Assembly: GCA_963800475.1 (NCBI GenBank)
Contig: CAWDAZ010000004.1
Coordinates: 1,116,001-1,180,000, forward strand
Direction: 5' to 3'
Source: Palsa-465 sp963800475
Lineage (GTDB): Bacteria > Actinomycetota > Thermoleophilia > Solirubrobacterales > Solirubrobacteraceae
DNA length: 64,000 nt
The notes below the pieces were generated by a model. It had not been told where the DNA came from, ran no database searches, and saw only the letters and a list, made by a program, of their open reading frames with translations. The translations under genes and the position numbers were made by a program. Below are positions 59,259-64,000 of this stretch, piece after piece (position 1 is the stretch's first letter; every line of letters begins with the position of its first letter).

Positions 59259-60584
59259 GTGGTGAGCCGGCCGAAGCCAACCGGGACCATCCTCTTCAGG
59301 GAGGGCAAGGGTGGCGCGTCCGAGGTCGTCTACGCGGTCGCGAAGTGGCGCGATTCGACCGGCCGCCAGAACTACCGGCGGGTCGGCCGCGCATGGGTGC
59401 AGCCCGACGGATCCGGCGGCTGGCGGCCGCGCCGCGGCCGAGCGCCGGAGGGCTACCTGGATCGCCGCGCGGCGGAGCGGGCGATGGACGCCCTGATCGA
59501 CGAGACCGAGCGGGCGCTCGTCGACGTGCAGCCCAACCGGGAGGCGACCTTCGCTGACGCCGTTGTCGAGTGGCGGGAGTGGGCCGAGCACACCAAGCGC
59601 CTCAAGCCGGCGACGCTGCGCAACTACGACGCGATGCTCGCGCAGCCGGGTCCGCGGCCCCACATGGGCGGGCATCGGGTGGCGCGGATCATGCAGGCGT
59701 TCGGCGATCGCCGTGTCGCCGAGATCACGACGGCTGACGTCGAGCGGTTCCTACGCGGCCTGGACCGCGAGGGCCTGTCTGCACGCAACGTCAACTCACA
59801 CCGTCAGGCGCTCGCCAACGTGTTCGAGTACGCCACCCGCGCGGACAGCTTCGCGCTGCCAGCCAATCCGGTGCGCGGCGCCGACAAGCGACGCGAGGAC
59901 TACTCCAAGCCGCCCGACACCTTCACCGCCGAGCAGGTGATGGCCCTCGCTCGAGCCGCGCGGGAGGGACGCCACGTCAACGGCGGACGCCGGTGGGCCG
60001 GCCAGGAGGAGGACGTCGAGCAGGAGCGCGCGAACGATCAGGACGCCGCGATCTACACGGTCGCCGGGTTCGCCGGCCTGCGCCAGGGAGAGTTGCGCGC
60101 GCTGCGGTGGCGCCATGTTCGCTTCGCCGACCGCACGATCGTGATCGTCGCCGGCATGTCGGCCGGGTCCGACAGCAGCACCAAGTCCGGCAGGTGGCGA
60201 GCCGTGCCGCTGGCGCGTGAGGCGTTCGTCGTGCTCGATCGATTGAGTCGTCGCGACTGGTTCACGGGCGCTGACGACTTCGTGTTCTGCGGCCCGGCCG
60301 GCGATCCGCTCGACGACTCGGCTCTCCGCCGCCGCTACAACGCCGCACGCGACGCCGCCGGCCTACCTCCGCTGCCGTTTCACCACCTCCGCCACACGTT
60401 CGCGACGCTCGCGATCCGCGGATTGGACCCGGCAACGGTTCAGACGCTGCTCGGCCACTCGAAGATCACGACCACCGAGCGCTACCTGCACGCCCCGCCG
60501 CTCAACGAGCTCGCCGAGCGCATGGACACGATCTTCGCCGTCGGCCCCGCGGTCAGCGAGTCGGCGCGTGAGGAAGTCGCTTGA
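59259..60584 (+). CDS. Tyrosine recombinase/phage-type integrase
   Basis: A 441-residue tyrosine recombinase. The N-terminal arm-binding part has GGASEVVYAVAKWRDSTG; the core-binding helices include FADAVVEWREWAEHTKRLK and VARIMQAFGDRRVAEITTAD. The catalytic residues are the Arg in AGLRQGELRALRWRHV, H-x-x-R in FHHLRHTFATLAI, the His in LLGHSKITTTE and the Tyr nucleophile in RYLHAPPL. GTG at 59259 or 59262. It sits 130 bases from the tRNA-Gly fragment, which it most likely uses as its site. Confidence 0.93.
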   Translation: MVSRPKPTGTILFREGKGGASEVVYAVAKWRDSTGRQNYRRVGRAWVQPDGSGGWRPRRGRAPEGYLDRRAAERAMDALIDETERALVDVQPNREATFADAVVEWREWAEHTKRLKPATLRNYDAMLAQPGPRPHMGGHRVARIMQAFGDRRVAEITTADVERFLRGLDREGLSARNVNSHRQALANVFEYATRADSFALPANPVRGADKRREDYSKPPDTFTAEQVMALARAAREGRHVNGGRRWAGQEEDVEQERANDQDAAIYTVAGFAGLRQGELRALRWRHVRFADRTIVIVAGMSAGSDSSTKSGRWRAVPLAREAFVVLDRLSRRDWFTGADDFVFCGPAGDPLDDSALRRRYNAARDAAGLPPLPFHHLRHTFATLAIRGLDPATVQTLLGHSKITTTERYLHAPPLNELAERMDTIFAVGPAVSESAREEVA

Positions 60585-60804
60585 TCGTGTCCTCGAGCTC
60601 AGGCCTGAGAAAGCGCCAATTCCTTCCTAGCTTGCGGCCGGGCAGGATGCCGCGACGCGCGTACTCCTTGACCGTGTAGGGGCGCAGCTCGAGCAGCTCC
60701 GCGACATCGTTCACGGTCATCACGTCGGCGCGGGTGATGCTCATGCGCGGGGCCGAGAAGGCGACATCCCCGCTCTGGCTGATCCTGCTCGACGGCTGAG
60801 GCAC
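60553..60804 (-). CDS. Excisionase-like (AlpA/MerR-type HTH) protein
   Basis: An 83-residue DNA-binding protein: MTVNDVAELLELRPYTVKEY, ARRGILPGRKLGRNWRFLRP, ELEDTIKRL, the standard excisionase-family helix-turn-helix with wing. GTG 60804 follows GGGAGAA. The gene overlaps the integrase 3' end by 32 bases in the convergent orientation, so the integrase and its directionality factor could interfere at the transcript level. Confidence 0.85.
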   Translation of the reverse strand: MPQPSSRISQSGDVAFSAPRMSITRADVMTVNDVAELLELRPYTVKEYARRGILPGRKLGRNWRFLRPELEDTIKRLPHAPTR

Positions 60805-60906
60805 GACAGTTCTCCCGGATCGTGACTGCGGGGCGCCGCAATCCCATCTAAGATGAACGCAAGCGCGTTATTGTACACTAATCATCGCACGTCGAAAGGA
60901 CACCAC

Positions 60907-61662
60907 GTGGCCGACCACGAGCCAGGCCCAGCCGAGGATCCCTGGCTGACGCTCGCCGAGATCGCCAAGGAGTTGCGCGTGAACCCGGCGACCGTTCGCC
61001 TGTGGGTGTCGCGCGGGAAGCTCAAGGCAAAGCGCGCCGGCCAGCGCAAGCTGCTCGTGCAGCGGTCGGAGCTGAATCGGATGCTCGAGGCCTCCAGCCA
61101 CCGCTACGACAACGTGCCGACGCAGAGCCCGAGCCCCGGTTACCCGAGGACCGCCGCTCCGCGCCGCCCGGTGCGTGTTCGCTCGTGGTCAGCCTTAGGA
61201 GTGGCCAGGGCCAACGTGGCGCCCGAGGTCATGAGCGCCGCTGTCAAAGATCTGCAAGACGCCGGCGGCATCTGGGACGCCGCGCTCGACGCGAGCGAGA
61301 ACGCTCCTCCGGACCCCGGTTTCATCGGTCGGTTGCGGAGGATCGCCGAGGCCGCGGAACGTCAGCGAGACGCGCTCGGCCGGGCTCAAGCAATCCCGGG
61401 GTTCACCTGGAAGCCGGTCCCGGACACCGAGGACATGATCCTGTCCAACGAGCTTCGACCGCACGCGAACCGCCCGGGCCCCGAGCGCCTTTGGGACATG
61501 TTCGACCTCACCGTCGACCGGCTTGCGCTCGCGATGGAGGGCAACTACGCAGCGCTTGTGTGCGACGAGTACAGGGAGCTGGCGTCGGTGCTCCGGGAGA
61601 TCATCGAGGCGCTGGAAGCCGGCGAGCATGGCGACGCAGGTGGACAGCAAAGTGTTTCGTGA
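60907..61662 (+). CDS. Element-associated HTH protein with helical C-terminal domain
   Basis: A 251-residue protein. HTH: WLTLAEIAKELRVNPATVRL, WVSRGKLKAKRAGQRKLLVQ, RSELNRMLE. The C-terminal domain (WDAALDASENAPPDPG, IGRLRRIAEAAERQRDAL, FTWKPVPDTEDMI, LALAMEGNYAALVCDEYREL) corresponds block by block to the protein at 18858-19589. GAAAGGA lies 6 bases before GTG 60907, so I choose this start over ATG 60853. Likely a regulator of element transfer or copy number; inference. Confidence 0.8.
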   Translation: MADHEPGPAEDPWLTLAEIAKELRVNPATVRLWVSRGKLKAKRAGQRKLLVQRSELNRMLEASSHRYDNVPTQSPSPGYPRTAAPRRPVRVRSWSALGVARANVAPEVMSAAVKDLQDAGGIWDAALDASENAPPDPGFIGRLRRIAEAAERQRDALGRAQAIPGFTWKPVPDTEDMILSNELRPHANRPGPERLWDMFDLTVDRLALAMEGNYAALVCDEYRELASVLREIIEALEAGEHGDAGGQQSVS

Positions 61663-61731
61663 ACTGTTGATCGCAAGTGTGCACCTCGGCCCGCCTCCGC
61701 CCCCGAGCTTGCTGAGGATCGGACGCTTCGG

Positions 61732-61792
61732 TGCGCATGACTACCCGCCCTCCACGTATGCACGAGAGGAGGAGTGCGGGTAGTCATGCGCA
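61732..61792. repeat. Long stem-loop, copy B of an element-associated hairpin
   Basis: TGCGCATGACTACCCG (61732-61747), a 29-base loop and its exact complement (61777-61792). The loop starts with CCCTCCACG as in copy A and contains an inner CCTCC/GGAGG pairing. The outer stem TGCGCAT differs wholly from copy A, yet pairs perfectly. It lies 69 bases after the HTH gene and 187 bases before the replication-relaxation-like gene. Confidence 0.8.
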
Positions 61793-61979
61793 TTCAGCTG
61801 CTTTGTGTTGGTCGGGGGCAGAGGCGGGCCGATCGCAGGCGCGGTGAGAGCGATCAATCGGGGTCGGAGGGACAGGGGAGAGGCATGGTGGGCTGGGTGC
61901 CGGGGAGCGTGGAGAGCGGTCGGCTGGCGATCAAGACGGCGTCGCCGACAGGGAGGACGACGGGACTGCGGGGCGGTAG

Positions 61980-62708
61980 GTGAGTCGGACGCTCAGGCCA
62001 GGACCGGGCTCGATGAAAGGGCTGGAGTGGCTCGCGAGGGTCGGGCCGTCGCCACTTGATCCGTGGCGGTACGCGATGGGCTGGAGCGAGGTCGCCGCGC
62101 GGCACCACGCGCGACGTCTCGAACGCGAAGGATGGCTCGAGCGCTGCCCGATGGTCCGCGGGCAGGGCTCCCTGTTCCTGGCGACCCGCAAGGGCGTCCT
62201 CGTCCTCGGCCTGCCGCTGATCGCCGCAACAACGCCGGCACCGACCTGGTGGGCCCATCAGGGCGGCTGCGCTTGGACCGGCGCCTGGTTGACGCTTCGC
62301 GGCCGGACGTACCTGGGGCCACGGGAGCTCCTCGACGCACCGGAATGGTCCGGAAAGCTCCACTGGCTCGATCGCCACAGCTTCAAGCGCTCCGGGCACC
62401 GGCCCGATCTCGTCGTCGTCCTGTCCGGTAAGGCGATCGCCGTCGAAGTCGAGCTCGCAACGAAGTCCAAGCCGCGGCTCGATGCGATCCTCAAGCTCCA
62501 CCTTGGTTGGATCATCGCCCGAAGGACGAGCGGGGTGATCTACATCTGCGGCGATGAGGAGGGCTGCCGCCGTATCGAGCGAGCTGGCCAGCGGGTCGGG
62601 CTCTACCGAAGCGACCGGCACCTCCGGATCGAGCTGCTCGACACGATCAAAGCCCAGACACGCGCCGACTTCGAGCGAGGTCGGACTATCGCCACGGCGG
62701 CAGCCTGA
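61980..62708 (+). CDS. Replication-relaxation-like winged-helix protein
   Basis: A 242-residue protein. The first part is a winged helix (SPLDPWRYAMGWSEVAARHH, ARRLEREGWLERCPMVRGQ). The second resembles a PD-(D/E)xK core: HRPDLVVVLSGKAIAVEVEL, then ATKSKPRLDAILKLH, with Asp, Glu and Lys in suitable places. This order is typical of the replication-relaxation family on mobile actinobacterial and firmicute elements. A decayed copy lies at 18285-18455. GTG 61980 or ATG 62013 are both possible starts. Confidence 0.65.
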   Translation: MSRTLRPGPGSMKGLEWLARVGPSPLDPWRYAMGWSEVAARHHARRLEREGWLERCPMVRGQGSLFLATRKGVLVLGLPLIAATTPAPTWWAHQGGCAWTGAWLTLRGRTYLGPRELLDAPEWSGKLHWLDRHSFKRSGHRPDLVVVLSGKAIAVEVELATKSKPRLDAILKLHLGWIIARRTSGVIYICGDEEGCRRIERAGQRVGLYRSDRHLRIELLDTIKAQTRADFERGRTIATAAA

Positions 62709-62748
62709 CTGAGACCGACCGCAGGCGATAATCCCGCCGCTGCGACTC

Positions 62749-63129
62749 ATGCCAGTTCTCGACTTTCCGATCACGGTTTCGTTGCTCGAGCGGCCGATGG
62801 CCGTCTTTCGTGGTTGCCACGACGCGGGCGGCGCGGCGCTCGTCGATGCCATGCGGTCGAACTACGAAACCGGTCGTCCGGCGCATCCTGCGGACCTCCG
62901 TGCAACAGTGCTGCACATGGCGGTGTCGATGTTCGAGGACGCTGAGGTCCTGCTCCGACTTGCGCGTCGCCGGCCAGATCGCGTCGGCACACACGTTGCG
63001 CGTGTCGAGTTGCTCCCCGGTCGTGGATTCTGCCTCGCTGACACTGGCAGCCGCGGCCATTGGTCGGTCTGGGGCATCCCGGATCAGCTTGCAGGCTGCG
63101 TGGTCGACGTCACGCCGGTGCGCAAGTAG
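62749..63129 (+). CDS. Hypothetical protein on the integrase element
   Basis: A 126-residue protein starting MPVLDFPITVSLLERPMAVF. A helical middle (LRATVLHMAVSMFEDAEVLL) and a C-terminal strand-rich part (GRGFCLADTGSRGHWSVWGI) suggest a small globular protein. No motif recognised and no clear ribosome site. The same direction as the previous gene, 40 bases downstream. Confidence 0.5.
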   Translation: MPVLDFPITVSLLERPMAVFRGCHDAGGAALVDAMRSNYETGRPAHPADLRATVLHMAVSMFEDAEVLLRLARRRPDRVGTHVARVELLPGRGFCLADTGSRGHWSVWGIPDQLAGCVVDVTPVRK

Positions 63130-63160
63130 CCGTGTGTTCGCGCCGATACCATGGTTGGTG

Positions 63161-63355
63161 ATGACGTACTCGATCTTCGATGCTGGCAATCTCGTCGCGT
63201 CCTTCGACCGTGAGGACGAGGCCCACGACGCCCTTGAGCGTCTCGCAGCGGCGAGCGCGGAAGCACGGGACGGGTTGCTCCTCGTCGCGTTCGACGACGC
63301 CGGGAACGTCGTCGCCGACTGCGCTCCAGGCGAGCGGATCGTGACCGCGGCCTGA
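63161..63355 (+). CDS. Small conserved-looking acidic protein
   Basis: A 64-residue protein, MTYSIFDAGNLVASFDREDE at the start, LLLVAFDDAGNVVADCAPGE near the end. The two halves each have a strand ending in D-AGN-V (FDAGNLVASF, FDDAGNVVAD), as in a small two-strand repeat around a helix. Similar small proteins with this start occur in actinobacteria (memory only). GTG 63158 is an alternative start. Confidence 0.6.
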   Translation: MTYSIFDAGNLVASFDREDEAHDALERLAAASAEARDGLLLVAFDDAGNVVADCAPGERIVTAA

Positions 63356-63381
63356 GCCAGTCCGCGACCTACCCGTACGCG

Positions 63382-63585
63382 GTGGCCGTGGCCGCCTCGG
63401 CGATAGCCCGCCGCATCGAGATCCGCGTCACCGAGGAGGAGCACTGTCTCGTAGAAGCCGCGGCCGCCGCGCCGGACGGGTCGAATCGAGAAGGTCCGGT
63501 TTCCGCGCCAAGCGGGGCAGGCGACCGCTGGTCGGGGAGACACGTCGCGACGCGGAAGCAGGTCCGGCGTGCGGGCGATCGGTAG
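63382..63585 (+). pseudogene. DUF1778/TacA antitoxin-like fragment
   Basis: The frame begins with ARRIEIRVTEEEHCLVEAAA, matching the ribbon-helix-helix start of DUF1778 antitoxins (RIEIRVTxEEKxLIExAA). After about 35 residues it becomes unrelated. No GNAT toxin gene follows. Probably a truncated antitoxin relic. Confidence 0.4.
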
Positions 63586-63642
63586 CGCGGCAAAGCGCTC
63601 GCCCGGCGCCGACGATCCGCACGATCGAGGCGTCGCCGCAAG

Positions 63643-64000
63643 TCATGGCCGTTGTCTTGCCACGTCGACTGCCGCGCGAACGGTCGGATAGACGCGCGTC
63701 AGTTCGCTTCTGGCGTCGGCCGCTCGCATGACGTCCCTCACCTGGCCCACGTCGCGGGCGAGCAGGAGTTTGAGGTCGCGAGCCTCGAGCTCCTCGGCCA
63801 GCTCGTCGAGCATGCGCACTGCACTGACGTCGACGAAGGGGACCGTTTCGGCATCCAAGATCACCGCTCTTGTCCCTTCTCGGGCAGCGGCTGCGCGCAC
63901 CTCCGACTGGATCCGCTCGGCGTTGGCGAAGTAGATGCCGGCCTCGACGCGCAGCACGACCACGCCCGGGATCCTGCGGTTCTCGGGGTGTCTGTCGAGC
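63643..64000 (-). CDS. SulP-family anion transporter, C-terminal STAS domain (partial)
   Basis: The 119 visible residues are the C-terminal STAS domain of a SulP transporter. HPENRRIPGVVVLRVEAG is the membrane-to-STAS link typical of the family, IYFANAERIQSEV follows, and VPFVDVSAVRMLDELAEEL is the STAS core. The membrane part lies beyond the right edge. SulP proteins move sulfate, bicarbonate or other anions. DVSA stands where DSTG is in anti-anti-sigma factors, as usual for SulP. Confidence 0.88.
   Translation of the reverse strand, partial: LDRHPENRRIPGVVVLRVEAGIYFANAERIQSEVRAAAAREGTRAVILDAETVPFVDVSAVRMLDELAEELEARDLKLLLARDVGQVRDVMRAADARSELTRVYPTVRAAVDVARQRP

Larger units (their letters stand above)
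59085..64000. mobile_element. Left end of a tRNA-Gly integrative element (runs off the right edge)
   Basis: Begins at the tRNA-Gly fragment and contains iterated repeats, a tyrosine integrase, an excisionase-like protein, an HTH protein, a stem-loop, a replication-relaxation-like protein and small genes. The right boundary is not in the window; the SulP gene at the edge may already be cargo or chromosome. The extent is inference. Confidence 0.5.

Noticed and set aside
1..64000. CRISPR array or rRNA operon
   Set aside because: No regularly spaced repeats with spacers and no rRNA-like sequence were found on reading through the window.

Overview
The window is very GC-rich, densely coded DNA from an actinomycete-like bacterium, most likely of the Thermoleophilia/Solirubrobacterales type. 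This rests on style and gene content (F420-type luciferase-fold oxidoreductase, SigB-type sigma factor, GTG/TTG starts, ATGA/GTGA overlaps); no rRNA gene is present to prove it. Housekeeping anchors are few: efp and nusB at 21.3-22.3 kb.

Layout. (1) 0.17-21.3 kb looks like one integrative element inserted into the 5' end of efp. A 15-base segment of the efp start occurs at 172-186 and again at 21322-21336, and a serine recombinase lies at the right end, 13 bases from the efp start codon. Its cargo: an RsbW-like ATPase, an H1-like protein, a TetR regulator with operator-like sites, a coupled anti-anti-sigma/sigma pair, a FAD-Rieske oxidoreductase, a five-gene oxidoreductase operon (TPP enzyme, enolase-superfamily enzyme, small membrane protein, gluconate dehydrogenase subunit 3-like, GMC flavoprotein), a GH15 glucosidase, an SDR, an F420-type oxidoreductase, a HAD phosphatase, and decayed catalase and element-gene relics. 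(2) 21.3-46.0 kb is chromosome-like: efp-nusB; a leftward operon with an unusual synthetase (adenylation-carrier-three membrane beta-helix units), its phosphopantetheinyl transferase, a phosphoesterase, a penicillin acylase-like Ntn hydrolase and a GH5 enzyme; secreted hydrolases; and an arsenic locus (aquaporin, metallophosphatase, ArsR, ArsM, R2-like diiron protein). (3) 46.1-59.1 kb lies between two similar tRNA-Gly 3' fragments and carries a CarH/LitR-type B12 photoreceptor regulator, a six-repeat operator, and a lipid-modification operon (amine-oxidase-like flavoprotein, DUF1365, CFA synthase, SDR, SRPBCC fusion, NAD-binding protein, MMPL, DUF427), then a molybdopterin oxidoreductase. (4) 59.1 kb to the right edge is the integrase end of a tRNA-Gly element: tyrosine integrase, excisionase-like protein, HTH protein, long stem-loop, replication-relaxation-like protein, small ORFs, and a SulP C-terminus at the edge.

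The two mobile modules (18.2-21.3 kb and 59.1-62.7 kb) use different recombinases but share an HTH-protein family, a replication-relaxation-like family (decayed in the first) and a long stem-loop with a conserved core and compensating outer stems. Three otherwise good genes (GMC, MMPL, DUF427) each carry what looks like one extra G/C in a G or C run, which points to assembly error as much as to decay.
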